Assembly (NCBI GenBank): GCA_947169105.1
Contig: CAMVOL010000019.1
Span: 1 to 43,590 of the forward strand
Source of the DNA: an uncultured Bacteroidales bacterium
GTDB taxonomy: Bacteria; Bacteroidota; Bacteroidia; Bacteroidales; WCHB1-69
Length of the DNA stretch: 43,590 nucleotides
Direction: 5' to 3'
A program made the translations under genes and the position numbers. Within the stretch, counting starts at the first letter, position 1. Each line of letters starts with the position of its first letter. The notes under the pieces were generated by a model. That model ran no database searches, had not been told where the DNA came from, and saw nothing but the letters and a program-made list of their open reading frames with translations. Below are positions 7,076-16,462 of the stretch, piece after piece.

Positions 7076-8386
7076 ATGTCCAAAATACCGATTATTATAG
7101 AGCGTGAGTTTTTTTCAAGGGTGAAGAAGAAATCCTTCATTATCACCACATTATTGATGCCCTTGATGCTCATCGCATTGATTGTGATTCCCGTTTATAT
7201 CGTCCAAAAGTCGGACAAGGACTGTCTGGTGTATGTGCTAGACGAGAACGACTACTTCATCAACAAATTCACTGACACGGAGAAGGTGCATTTTGCCTAT
7301 CCTGGGGGGGAGCTTGAGTCGCTGAAACAACGGTGCATTGACGGGGAGTGCGACGCGGTGCTCCACATCCTGTCGGGCTCGCAGTCGAACCAGGCGAACC
7401 TCTATTACCACAAGGAACCTCCGTTGTCATTGAAAGGGCGCGTGACGGAACAGATGGATAAAATCCTTTTCGACCGCACGCTGATGGACACCTTCCACAT
7501 TGACCTCCAGAAGTACGAAATCATCAAGCAGACCTCGCAAAGCTCGGTGGCTGCGGTGCAGATTGATGCCGACGGGCAGGAGCGGGCCAGCATGATGTTC
7601 CTCAACCGCATTGTCGGCCTGATTTGCGGCGTGCTGATCTATATGTTCGTTTTCATGTATGCCAACCAGGTGATGCGTAGTTCCATCGAGGAGAAAGCCA
7701 ACCGTATCGTGGAGATTATCATCTCATCGGTAAAGCCGTTCGAGTTCATGATGGGCAAGATCATCGGTGTGGCGCTGGTCGGCATCCTACAGTTCGCGAT
7801 GCAGATTGTGCTGGCGGTGGTGCTGCTGTTCGGCGTACAGTTCCTGCTGCCCGCCATCTTCAGCGAGACGAGCGTCGCCGGGCCGGACGTGGCTTCGTCC
7901 ACCGCGGCCGCAGAATCCATGCAGATTCAGAGCGGCAGTCTCTTCAGCGACATTTCCACCTTCTACAGCTTCCCCTTCACCACCCTGATTATCTGCTTCT
8001 TCGTCTATTTCCTGTTCGGTTATCTGATCTACGCCTCCCTGTTTGCGGGCTTGGGCTCAGCCACCGACAGCGAAACCGACTCCAACCAGTTCGTACTGCC
8101 CGTCAGCCTGCCGCTGATCCTCACCATTATGATTATCTCGATGGAAGCTTCGGCGCAAAGCGCGTTAGTCAAGTGGCTGTCCATCATACCGTTCACCTCC
8201 CCTATCGCCATGCTGTACCGAATTCCTTCGGGTGTGCCGTTGTGGGAGCTCATCCTCTCCATCGTCCTGTTGGTCGGAACGTTCGTTTTGTGCGTGTGGC
8301 TGTCGGCCAAGATTTACCGCACCGGCCTTCTGATGTACGGCAAGAAGGTGACGTGGAAGGAAATCTGGCGGTGGGTGCGGATGTAG
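7076..8386 (+). CDS. ABC-2 type exporter permease (NatB-like)
   Basis: Inner-membrane permease of 436 residues pairing with the preceding ATPase. The N-terminus MSKIPIIIEREFFSRVKKKS is the family start, followed by membrane helix 1 (about residues 21-44). A large extracytoplasmic domain spans about 45-180. Five more hydrophobic segments follow, including GLICGVLIYMFVFMYANQVM, the conserved cytoplasmic stretch SIEEKANRIVEIIISSVKPF, and C-terminal helices. A low-complexity loop rich in Ala/Ser (about residues 263-285) separates two of them. Length and topology match ABC-2 permeases of the NatB/YhaP type. The substrate is unknown. Just before the stop the protein ends in a basic tail (KKVTWKEIWRWVRM). 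Confidence 0.9.
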   Translation: MSKIPIIIEREFFSRVKKKSFIITTLLMPLMLIALIVIPVYIVQKSDKDCLVYVLDENDYFINKFTDTEKVHFAYPGGELESLKQRCIDGECDAVLHILSGSQSNQANLYYHKEPPLSLKGRVTEQMDKILFDRTLMDTFHIDLQKYEIIKQTSQSSVAAVQIDADGQERASMMFLNRIVGLICGVLIYMFVFMYANQVMRSSIEEKANRIVEIIISSVKPFEFMMGKIIGVALVGILQFAMQIVLAVVLLFGVQFLLPAIFSETSVAGPDVASSTAAAESMQIQSGSLFSDISTFYSFPFTTLIICFFVYFLFGYLIYASLFAGLGSATDSETDSNQFVLPVSLPLILTIMIISMEASAQSALVKWLSIIPFTSPIAMLYRIPSGVPLWELILSIVLLVGTFVLCVWLSAKIYRTGLLMYGKKVTWKEIWRWVRM

Positions 8387-8392
8387 TACAAA

Positions 8393-8410
8393 ATCCCCAT
8401 TTTTAGGGAT
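8393..8410 (+). other. Weak hairpin after the ABC permease
   Basis: ATCCC (8393-8397) can pair with GGGAT (8406-8410) across a loop containing five T. There is no following T run, so this is a weak terminator candidate. It shares GGGAT with the dyad at 8404-8419, so only one of the two can form. Confidence 0.3.
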
Positions 8411-8458
8411 AACGCCCTATTGTGAAAGGTTCTACTTTTGCAGATTGTTTTAATCTGC
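8404..8458 (+). promoter_or_regulatory. feoAB promoter with two dyads
   Basis: The -7 box is TACTTTTG at 8433-8440. An inverted repeat TAGGG-N6-CCCTA (8404-8419) sits where the -33 region would be. A second, GCAGATT-N5-AATCTGC (8440-8458), spans the expected transcription start. No good -33 TTTG is seen, which fits an activator- or repressor-controlled promoter. Neither dyad resembles the classical Fur box. Confidence 0.55.
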
Positions 8459-8467
8459 TGAAGAACC

Positions 8468-10879
8468 ATGTTACTCTCTGATTTACAGACAGGTGAAGAA
8501 GGCGTGGTGGTGCGTGTGGCGGGCCACGGTGCCTTCCGCAAGCGCATCATTGAGATGGGCTTCATCAAAGGTATGAAGGTGTCTGCCGTCCTCAACGCCC
8601 CGCTTAAAGACCCCATCAAGTACCGCATCATGAACTTCGAGGTGTCGCTGCGCCGCTCCGACGCCAGCAAAATCGAAATCGTCACTACAGAAGAAGCCGA
8701 AAAAGAGATTGTCAACCACAACGACTTCAAGGGTATCGAGGCCACCGACTGCGCCCTGAGCCATATCGCTGAACACCGCGCCAAGACCATCAATGTGGCG
8801 TTGGTCGGCAACCCCAACTGCGGAAAGACCAGCATTTTCAACATCGCCGCCCACGCCCACGAGCGCGTCGGCAACTACAGCGGCGTCACCGTCGATGAGA
8901 AGGTCGGCACCTTCGAGCACGGCGGTTACACGTTCAACCTCACCGACCTCCCCGGCACGTACTCCCTCAGCGCCTACTCGCCCGAAGAACTGTACGTCCG
9001 CAAGCATATCATCGAGAAGAACCCCGACATCATCCTTAATGTGGTGGACGGCAGCAACCTCGAACGCAACCTCTACCTCACCACGCAGCTTATCGACATG
9101 GACATCACGATGGTGATGGCCCTCAACATGTACGACGAACTCCAGAAAAGCGGGGACCAGCTCGACATCGACCAGCTCAGCACCCTCCTTGGGATGCCGA
9201 TTGTGCCGACTACCGGACGCAGCGGCGACGGCATCGACCGACTTTTCGACAAGATCATCGAGGTTTTTGAAGGCCGCGACACCAAGACGCGGCACCTGCA
9301 CGTGAACCACGGCACCGAACTGGAAGAGTGCATCAGAACCCTCCGCACCGAACTTTACGAACACGGCTTCAGCGATACGCTGTCCACCCGTTTCCTCGCC
9401 ATCAAACTGTTGGAGAACGACAAACAGCTGGAACAATACACCACTGAGCGCGACCCCGACGGCAGCGTCCTGACGATGCGTGACCGCATTGCCGAAGAGT
9501 TCCTACATCGCAACGGCCGGAGAGCATCGTCGCAGCAAGGTTCCGACGACGAGCGGCAGGACATCGAAAGCGCCATCACCGACGCGAAGTATGCCTTTGT
9601 GCGCGGCGCCCTCGCCGAATGTTACGTCAAGAACGAGAAGACCACGCTGCACCGGCTCACCGACAAAATCGACGCCGTCGTCACCCACCGCTGGCTCGGC
9701 TACCCCATCTTCCTTGTGATGATGTTCATCACCTTCTTCTGCACCTTCGCCATCGGCCAGTACCCTATGGACTGGATTGACGCCCTCTTCGCCTGGTTTG
9801 GCGACCTCATCGGCGGCGCCATGCCCGAAGGCCCGCTGCGCAGCCTCTTGGTCGATGGTATCATCACCGGTATCGGCTCCGTCATCGTCTTTTTGCCCAA
9901 TATATTAATATTGTACCTGTTCATCTCCATCATGGAAGACAGCGGCTATATGGCCCGGACAGCGTTCATTATGGACAAACTGATGCACCGGATGGGGCTG
10001 CACGGCAAGAGCTTCATCCCGATGATCATGGGCTTCGGCTGCAACGTACCCGCCATCATGGCCACCCGCACCATCGAGGACCGCAAGAGCCGTCTGCTCA
10101 CCATGCTGGTCATTCCGATGATGAGCTGTTCGGCGCGAATCCCTGTATATGTGATACTTGTGAGCGCGTTTTTCAGCCGCTACGCTGCCTTCGTGCTGAT
10201 GGGACTATACCTGCTCGGCATGATAATGGCGGTGCTAATGGCCAAGCTATTCAGCCGTTTTTTGGTCAAGGGCGAAAGTCTGCCGTTTGTGATGGAGCTT
10301 CCCCCCTACCGCATGCCTACGGCAAAGGCCGTATTGCGGCACACTTGGGAAAAAGGCAAGGAGTATCTGAAAAAGATGGGCACCATCATCCTTGGGGCCT
10401 CCATCGTGGTGTGGGCATTGAGCTATTATCCTCAGAATGACAACCGCATCACGCAAGCGGAGAACTCCTATATGGCCAAAATCGGCAAGACCATCGAGCC
10501 GGTGATGCGCCCGTGCGGTTTCGACTGGCGGCAGAGCGTTTCCCTGCTGGCCGGTATCGGAGCCAAAGAGGTGGTGGCCAGCACGATGGCCGTGGTCTAT
10601 GCCACCAGCAACGACGAAGCCGAACTTTTGGAAGAGGATTTTGAAAGCGAGGAAGGCGAAATTCGCATCAGCGAGCTGATACGCAACAACATGACCCCGC
10701 TTTCGGCAATGTCGATGTTGCTGTTCATTCTGCTCTATATGCCATGTGTGTCCTCCATTGTGGCTATCAAGAGCGAAAGCGGCAAATGGAAGTGGGCGCT
10801 CTTCACCATGCTCTACACCATCGGTTTGGCGTGGCTGGTGGCAACGCTGTTCTTCCAGATTGGAAGTCTGCTGTTATAA
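8468..10879 (+). CDS. feoB: Ferrous iron transporter FeoA-FeoB fusion
   Basis: Inner-membrane Fe(II) importer, 803 residues, about 100 longer than stand-alone FeoB because of an N-terminal FeoA (SH3-like) domain (residues 1-75, including RKRIIEMGFIKGMKV). The G domain follows: G1 GNPNCGKTS at 114-122, G3 DLPGTYSLSAYSPEE, and ALNMYDE in the place of the usual NKxD-like G4 motif. The membrane core has the Gate motifs IPMIMGFGCNVPAIMATRTI and MMSCSARIPVY with the conserved Cys residues. A second half carries AGIGAKEVVAST and LLYMPCVSSIVAI. The FeoA-FeoB fusion is common in Bacteroidota. It is a single-gene unit, ending 6 bases from the convergent DUF2795 gene. Iron is the likely substrate; some Bacteroidota Feo paralogues move manganese. 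Confidence 0.95.
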   Translation: MLLSDLQTGEEGVVVRVAGHGAFRKRIIEMGFIKGMKVSAVLNAPLKDPIKYRIMNFEVSLRRSDASKIEIVTTEEAEKEIVNHNDFKGIEATDCALSHIAEHRAKTINVALVGNPNCGKTSIFNIAAHAHERVGNYSGVTVDEKVGTFEHGGYTFNLTDLPGTYSLSAYSPEELYVRKHIIEKNPDIILNVVDGSNLERNLYLTTQLIDMDITMVMALNMYDELQKSGDQLDIDQLSTLLGMPIVPTTGRSGDGIDRLFDKIIEVFEGRDTKTRHLHVNHGTELEECIRTLRTELYEHGFSDTLSTRFLAIKLLENDKQLEQYTTERDPDGSVLTMRDRIAEEFLHRNGRRASSQQGSDDERQDIESAITDAKYAFVRGALAECYVKNEKTTLHRLTDKIDAVVTHRWLGYPIFLVMMFITFFCTFAIGQYPMDWIDALFAWFGDLIGGAMPEGPLRSLLVDGIITGIGSVIVFLPNILILYLFISIMEDSGYMARTAFIMDKLMHRMGLHGKSFIPMIMGFGCNVPAIMATRTIEDRKSRLLTMLVIPMMSCSARIPVYVILVSAFFSRYAAFVLMGLYLLGMIMAVLMAKLFSRFLVKGESLPFVMELPPYRMPTAKAVLRHTWEKGKEYLKKMGTIILGASIVVWALSYYPQNDNRITQAENSYMAKIGKTIEPVMRPCGFDWRQSVSLLAGIGAKEVVASTMAVVYATSNDEAELLEEDFESEEGEIRISELIRNNMTPLSAMSMLLFILLYMPCVSSIVAIKSESGKWKWALFTMLYTIGLAWLVATLFFQIGSLLL

Positions 10880-10885
10880 GGTAAA

Positions 10886-11107
10886 TTAATACTCGTCCTC
10901 GTGGAAAAAGAAGTCTTCTGTGGTAGGATAATCGGGCCACAGATCTTCGATGGAATCGTAGATATCGCCTTCATCCTCAAGCTCACGAAGGTTCTCAATC
11001 ACCTCCATCGGAGCACCCGAACGGGTGGCAAAATCAATCAGTTCATCCTTTGTCGCCGGCCACGGTGCATCTTCCAATTTTGAGGCCAATTCCAATGTCC
11101 AATACAT
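10886..11107 (-). CDS. DUF2795 small acidic protein
   Basis: Conserved Bacteroidota protein of 73 residues, acidic, no signal peptide. The start MYWTLELASKLEDAPWPATK is preferred over an ATG seven codons earlier because family members begin MYWTLE. The body includes ELIDFATRSGAPMEVIENL and it ends in the acidic tail TTEDFFFHEDEY. The function is unknown; the compact helical DUF2795 fold occurs both alone and in larger proteins. It has its own promoter at 11146-11174 and converges on feoB with a 6-base gap, so no independent terminator fits between them. Confidence 0.88.
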   Translation of the reverse strand: MYWTLELASKLEDAPWPATKDELIDFATRSGAPMEVIENLRELEDEGDIYDSIEDLWPDYPTTEDFFFHEDEY

Positions 11108-11145
11108 ATCTTTTCGCTTTATTAACACCTATTTTTTTGAGGCGG

Positions 11146-11174
11146 CAAAAGTACACTTTTTTTAATAAAACAAA
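11146..11174 (-). promoter_or_regulatory. Promoter of the DUF2795 gene
   Basis: On the minus strand the -7 box is TACTTTTG (complement of 11146-11153) and a TTTG -33 element lies at 11171-11174. The spacing is 17 bases, slightly short of the usual 19-21. The 5' leader would be about 30 bases. Confidence 0.6.
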
Positions 11175-11191
11175 CCTTTTATGAGAAAATT

Positions 11192-11791
11192 TTATTTCTC
11201 TAATTCCCAATAAGTTTCATCTTTTTTTTCAATAAACAGCGTGTAACGGGCAGCAATAAAGAAAAAATCGGAAAGCCGATTTGCAAATTTCTTCACATTG
11301 CAGAAGAACTCATCTTCGCGGGCTGTCTCCTCCCCCATCCGGCAGATGCTGCGTTCGGCACGACGGGCCACCGTACGGGCCACATGCAGCTGCGCCGCAC
11401 ACTTCGACCCTCTCGGCAGAATGAAGTTGTGTACCTTCGGCAGCGACTCCGTGTATTCGTCCATTTTGGCTTCCAGCACCTCCGTCCACGCCACCACTGG
11501 ACTATCCTTCCAGTACTTGTCGCAGTTCTCCGGCTCGGTGGCCAATATACCCCCGATGGTGAACAGCCGGTTCTGGATGGCCGCCAGTTGCTTCAGTAGG
11601 TCGTCGCGCTGCGCTGTACGGTTGTCATCCACTGCCGCCGTCCGCAGCTCCTCAATCGCCGTACCCAGCACCGAATTGAGTTCATCCACCGTGCCGTAGG
11701 CCTCCAGTTGCGCACAAGTTTTCTCCACGCGTTTTCCGCCAACAAGGGACGTCTTTCCAGCATCGCCCGTCTTCGTATAAATTTTCGTCAT
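11192..11791 (-). CDS. Cob(I)alamin adenosyltransferase, PduO type
   Basis: Cytoplasmic ATP:cob(I)alamin adenosyltransferase, 199 residues; it makes adenosylcobalamin from corrinoid and ATP. The ATP-binding N-terminus is IYTKTGDAGKTSLVGGKRV. Further family motifs are EAYGTVDELNSVLG, FILPRGSKCAAQLHVARTVARRAER and the C-terminal FANRLSDFFFIAARY. It forms a trimeric helical bundle in known members. It lies 76 bases downstream of the peroxidase gene on the same strand; no TAnnTTTG box is visible in the gap, so they are probably co-transcribed. No cobalamin riboswitch is seen. A partner B12 enzyme such as methylmalonyl-CoA mutase is not in the window. Confidence 0.92.
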   Translation of the reverse strand: MTKIYTKTGDAGKTSLVGGKRVEKTCAQLEAYGTVDELNSVLGTAIEELRTAAVDDNRTAQRDDLLKQLAAIQNRLFTIGGILATEPENCDKYWKDSPVVAWTEVLEAKMDEYTESLPKVHNFILPRGSKCAAQLHVARTVARRAERSICRMGEETAREDEFFCNVKKFANRLSDFFFIAARYTLFIEKKDETYWELEK

Positions 11792-11833
11792 AATATTTAG
11801 TTTATAAAGTTACAAGTTCATAAAGTTTATAAA

Positions 11834-11861
11834 GTAGAGACAATGCATGCATTGTCTTTAC
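11834..11861. repeat. Degenerate GTAGAGAC palindrome
   Basis: Arms GTAGAGAC and GTCTTTAC enclose the palindrome AATGCATGCATT. It is a diverged member of the GTAGAGACG family found at 23881, 25361, 31275 and 37866. It lies between the peroxidase and adenosyltransferase genes, next to two GTTTATAAAGT direct repeats (about 11803-11833). Confidence 0.55.
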
Positions 11862-11867
11862 ACATTT

Positions 11868-12941
11868 TCATTTATACACCGTTTCATCGGTTAATGTCAT
11901 CAGAAACGATTTCAAATCAGCTAGTTGCGATGGAGTAAGGCAGGCACCGCCGTCGTTGATACGGTGCATGTAGGGATGTACATAAGGCGAGTTTTGCAGG
12001 CCGGTATTGTAGAATTCCAGAACCGCATCGAGGGTGGTGAAACGACCGTCGTGCATATAAGGAGCTGATTTTTCGATGTTGCGGAGGGTGGGTGCGCGGT
12101 ATGCCCCGCGGTCACTGGCATTACCGGTCACGGAGGAACGGTCAGCTGTCAGGTCGGGGTTCGCGTCCAACGCATTGTTGTAAAAGAGGTTGGTCGTAAA
12201 AAGCGGTGTGCCTGCGCCGCCGTGGCAGTGGTAGCAGTCAGCCCCCTCCTCAGTGGAGAAGAGTACGTACCCCCGCAGTTCCTCCGGTGAAAGCTGTGTC
12301 TCGCCCCGCAGGTAGCGGTCGAACTTGGAGTTGGCGGCAATGAGCGTGCGGAGGTACTGCGCCACTGCCTTCTGGATGCGGTCGAACGTCACCTCCTCGG
12401 TGCCGAAGGCTTTGGCGAACATCGTGCGGTAGGTCGGGTCGGCGCTGAGGGCGGCCACCACCCTCGCCGGATCCGCCGCCAGCTCATCAGGATCACGGAT
12501 GGCCGCACCCACAATGGATTCGAGGGTGGTGGCCGCCCCGTTCCACAAGTAGCCCTCGTGGTTGAAAACGAGGTTCACCAACGGCAGTGCGTTGTGTTTC
12601 GGGGAGGTGCCGTGAACGCCCACTGGCCGCCCGTCGCGCAAGTGTGGATTGTCGGCACCGAGGTCGAAGCCGGCGGCAGGCACGTGGCAGGTGGCACACG
12701 AGAACATCGAATCAGGCGATGTACCTGTATAGCCTCGGATAATCGGGTCGGAAAAGAGCGCCTTACCCAGTGCCACCCCTTCCTCCGTCAGCGGATTGTC
12801 GGCGGGGATGTTGAGATCGGTAGGGAAATAGCGCGGTACGACCAGATTGTACGGCGTAGGCTTATACTCGTCCCTTCTGTGGCATGAAACGAGCAGAGGC
12901 AGAATTAGCAGCAAAATGACGAGAAGGCGCAAACGATTCAT
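11868..12941 (-). CDS. Di-haem cytochrome c peroxidase (CcpA/MauG family), lipoprotein
   Basis: Periplasmic, lipid-anchored di-haem peroxidase, 357 residues. The N-terminus MNRLRLLVILLLILPLLVSC is a signal peptide with lipobox LVSC, so Cys20 would be lipidated. Haem-binding motifs are CATCH in the first half and CYHCH in the second. Conserved blocks are EEGVALGKALFSDP, NHEGYLWNGAATTLES and RGAYRAPTLRNIEKSAPYMHDGRF, the last holding the distal-site/Met-His region. It reduces hydrogen peroxide with electrons from small cytochromes or quinol, or oxidises other substrates in the MauG branch. The frame is open upstream to 13058, but that part overlaps tRNA-Trp, so the ATG at 12941 is used. It is followed by the cobalamin adenosyltransferase. 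Confidence 0.9.
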   Translation of the reverse strand: MNRLRLLVILLLILPLLVSCHRRDEYKPTPYNLVVPRYFPTDLNIPADNPLTEEGVALGKALFSDPIIRGYTGTSPDSMFSCATCHVPAAGFDLGADNPHLRDGRPVGVHGTSPKHNALPLVNLVFNHEGYLWNGAATTLESIVGAAIRDPDELAADPARVVAALSADPTYRTMFAKAFGTEEVTFDRIQKAVAQYLRTLIAANSKFDRYLRGETQLSPEELRGYVLFSTEEGADCYHCHGGAGTPLFTTNLFYNNALDANPDLTADRSSVTGNASDRGAYRAPTLRNIEKSAPYMHDGRFTTLDAVLEFYNTGLQNSPYVHPYMHRINDGGACLTPSQLADLKSFLMTLTDETVYK

Positions 12942-12960
12942 AGCGGTTGCAATGAGGCGG

Positions 12961-12968
12961 CAAAGGTA
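12961..12968 (-). promoter_or_regulatory. -7 box of the peroxidase gene
   Basis: TACCTTTG on the minus strand, 19 bases before the ATG at 12941. A clear -33 element is not seen. The box lies between tRNA-Trp and the peroxidase, giving the latter a start independent of tuf. Confidence 0.6.
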
Positions 12969-13028
12969 CGACTTTTCGTGGAATGTTGAGAAAAAAGAAA
13001 AACGGATGCGAGTGCATCCGTTTTCTTG

Positions 13029-13099
13029 CAGGGGAAGAGAGATTCGAACTCCCATCAATGGTTTTGGAGACCACTATTCTGCCCTTAAACTATTCCCCT
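13029..13099 (-). tRNA. tRNA-Trp (CCA)
   Basis: Read on the minus strand, the 7-bp acceptor AGGGGAA pairs with TTCCCCT. The anticodon stem is GTGGT/ACCAT with loop CTCCAAA (anticodon CCA). The T arm is GGGAG-TTCGAAT-CTCTC. The discriminator is G and CCA is not encoded. It lies 58 bases downstream of tuf, the usual Bacteroidota position, but secE does not follow. Confidence 0.95.
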
Positions 13100-13156
13100 A
13101 AAAGAACGGACAAGTGGTTAGCTTGTCCGTTCACTTGTATTTGGGAAATCAGATGA

Positions 13157-14344
<1,188 letters not shown>

Positions 14345-14401
14345 TTTTTATAATTTTAATGCGTTAATAATTTTCCTTTTTGGCTATACACAAAAAAAGA
14401 G

Positions 14402-14473
<72 letters not shown>

Positions 14474-14520
14474 TTTTTGTCTCTCCAGCGGAAGTCGCAT
14501 TCCATCCACTTTTGAGACCG

Positions 14521-14549
14521 CAAAAATACACTAATTTTTTTAATTACAA
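14521..14549 (-). promoter_or_regulatory. Promoter of the tRNA-Thr-tuf unit
   Basis: The minus-strand -7 box is TATTTTTG (complement of 14521-14528), with TTG of a -33 element at 14547-14549, 18 bases away. Transcription would start about 40 bases before tRNA-Thr. Confidence 0.65.
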
Positions 14550-14653
14550 CATTCTTTTGAACTTTTTTTTGAAAAACACATATTTCCCTAATATACAGTT
14601 TATTATGATTTTATTTCCGCTTAATTTCTCACCCCATATCCTGTTATAATGGT

Positions 14654-16372
14654 TCAATGGCGGATGATTTTGACCGTTTCATGCCGCCCATTCCCGCCAA
14701 CAGCCTGCAAAAAGTAGATGCCTGACGCCCATTCTGTCACGTCAATGGTCTTTGTCGCACCGCCATTCACCTCGGTGCTACCAACCATTTTCCCGCTGAG
14801 GTTATATATATATATTGTATGACTTTGCAGCCCCTTGTTCTCAATGGTGAGTCTGTCGGTGACGGGGCACGGATAGACGTTCAATTCGTTGCGGGCACTC
14901 ACGGTTGCGGCAATGCCGGTGGTGTCGGTCGTGTCGGCGACATAGTTTTCAAGGAAGATGCGGTAAAAGTCGGGGATGCCGTAGCCCATCGTCGTGTCGG
15001 GCGTAGTGTACTGGTGGCCCGCCTCACGGATGAGCTGCATGATTTCCAAGGAGGTGAGCTGCGGAAGCGCCTGCCAGAGGCAGGTGGCCAGCCCTGCAAG
15101 GTTCGGGGTGGCGTAGGAAGTTCCATTTCCCGAGTCTATGTAATCGATGGTGCTTGCTGGATCATCCCAGTCATTTACCCATATATTTACAACGTAGGTG
15201 TCCCACCCACAAGAAGCGACATCGGGTTTCACACGTCCGTCGTAGCTCGGTCCGCAACTGGTGAAAGGGGCTGGAATGCTGTCCACATTGACCGCTCCCA
15301 CGCACAGGATATCCTCCGCATCGGAGGGCCGGCTCAGCTTGTGCCATTCATTTGCGCCGTCGTTGCCCGCTGCAATGCATACAATCATGGCCTTATGGGC
15401 TGCCTTGGTGGCGGCAATGGAGGCGATGCTCGTATGGCCGTCGCAGCTGCTATAGTCGAATACGAAGGTGCTGTCGTCGAAGCGGGTGTAGCCAAGCGAC
15501 GCAGTGATGACGTCGGCACCGATGCTGTCGGCAATCTCAGCTCCGGCCGCCCAGAAGTCCTCCTCGATCGGCTGTTCAAGTTCGGGGTCTTCGGTGCGGA
15601 TGAAAACCATGTTGGCTTTTGGTGCGGTTCCCACTAACGTGTCCATCTCGCTGCCCCACGGACCGCCCATGTTGTAGATGTTGCTCAGGATGATGGAGGC
15701 ACAGGAGGTTCCGTGCGAATGTCCCAGATATACATTGTCCATGCCTGGTACGAAATTGAAAGTCCCCCAAATCTGCCCGTTTTCATACAGATTCGTGAAG
15801 TATTGGCTTTGGTCGAAGGCGGTCCAGCCGGCGTCCAGCATGGCGATCAGCATGCCTTCGCCACGAAAACCTGCTTCGTGAAGCAGATGGCCGTTGTGCA
15901 GGGCAATTTGTCCGAAGCTGGCACCGTAGCCGGTGGTGTCAGTCTCCCCTTGCATGTGTGTGCCGCATGGCGGAATCGGAGTCGTGCGCTCATCCATTGA
16001 GGAATAGTACCCCACCGCCTTCACGCTGTCCACAAACGGAAGGTTGCGGACATACCCGATCCTGACTGTGTCAGGACACCAAACCGTACAGGTGTTGGTC
16101 CACTTAGAAACTGACAGTACCCGCAGTTGCGGACTGGCCTGTCCGATCTCGTGCAGGTAGGCGGGATTCACCGGCAGGTCTTCTTCCGTGACGGGGATAT
16201 TGTAGCGGGCACGCTTGTCCAAGCAACGCTGTGATAGAAACTGCTCTGGCTGGTCAATGCTATACGGTGTGTTCGTCTTGTCGTGCAGATAGACGCGGTA
16301 ACAGTTGACATTCTGGGCATAGGAAATACCTGCCATCAGAAATGCGGAAAAAAGAAGGAGGATTTTTTTCAT
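14654..16372 (-). CDS. Secreted subtilisin-like (S8) protease with T9SS type A domain
   Basis: Exported serine protease of 572 residues from the ATG at 16372; the upstream open frame is not a signal peptide, whereas MKKILLLFSAFLMAGISYAQ is. The catalytic triad is Asp180 (IAMLDAGW), His220 (GHSHGTS) and Ser419 (GNGTSYATP), with the oxyanion Asn337 in AAGNDGAN. A propeptide-like region (about 21-160) precedes it. The last ~80 residues (LNVYPCPVTDRLTIEN, then GKMVGSTEV and WASGIYFLQAV) form a type A T9SS sorting domain, so the protein should cross the outer membrane by the type IX route and be anchored or released. It is divergent from the dus gene. It probably degrades proteins or matures other surface proteins. 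Confidence 0.9.
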   Translation of the reverse strand: MKKILLLFSAFLMAGISYAQNVNCYRVYLHDKTNTPYSIDQPEQFLSQRCLDKRARYNIPVTEEDLPVNPAYLHEIGQASPQLRVLSVSKWTNTCTVWCPDTVRIGYVRNLPFVDSVKAVGYYSSMDERTTPIPPCGTHMQGETDTTGYGASFGQIALHNGHLLHEAGFRGEGMLIAMLDAGWTAFDQSQYFTNLYENGQIWGTFNFVPGMDNVYLGHSHGTSCASIILSNIYNMGGPWGSEMDTLVGTAPKANMVFIRTEDPELEQPIEEDFWAAGAEIADSIGADVITASLGYTRFDDSTFVFDYSSCDGHTSIASIAATKAAHKAMIVCIAAGNDGANEWHKLSRPSDAEDILCVGAVNVDSIPAPFTSCGPSYDGRVKPDVASCGWDTYVVNIWVNDWDDPASTIDYIDSGNGTSYATPNLAGLATCLWQALPQLTSLEIMQLIREAGHQYTTPDTTMGYGIPDFYRIFLENYVADTTDTTGIAATVSARNELNVYPCPVTDRLTIENKGLQSHTIYIYNLSGKMVGSTEVNGGATKTIDVTEWASGIYFLQAVGGNGRHETVKIIRH

Positions 16373-16399
16373 ACAAATTGTCCTGTTAATATCGGGCGG

Positions 16400-16439
16400 C
16401 AAAGTTACGACAAAGTTTGTCAGGTTTGTTGTATTTTTG
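16400..16439. promoter_or_regulatory. Divergent -7 boxes for the S8 protease (-) and dus (+)
   Basis: Minus strand: TAACTTTG (complement of 16400-16407), 28 bases before the protease ATG. Plus strand: TATTTTTG at 16432-16439, 24 bases before the dus ATG. Good -33 elements are not evident for either. ACAAAGTTTGT at 16410-16420 between them is a small dyad. Confidence 0.6.
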
Positions 16440-16462
16440 CAGCCCAAAAGCGACAAACCTTT

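Noticed and set aside
11792..11867. Cobalamin riboswitch before the adenosyltransferase
   Set aside because: The gap is 76 bases, AT-rich, without a B12 box; too short for the aptamer.
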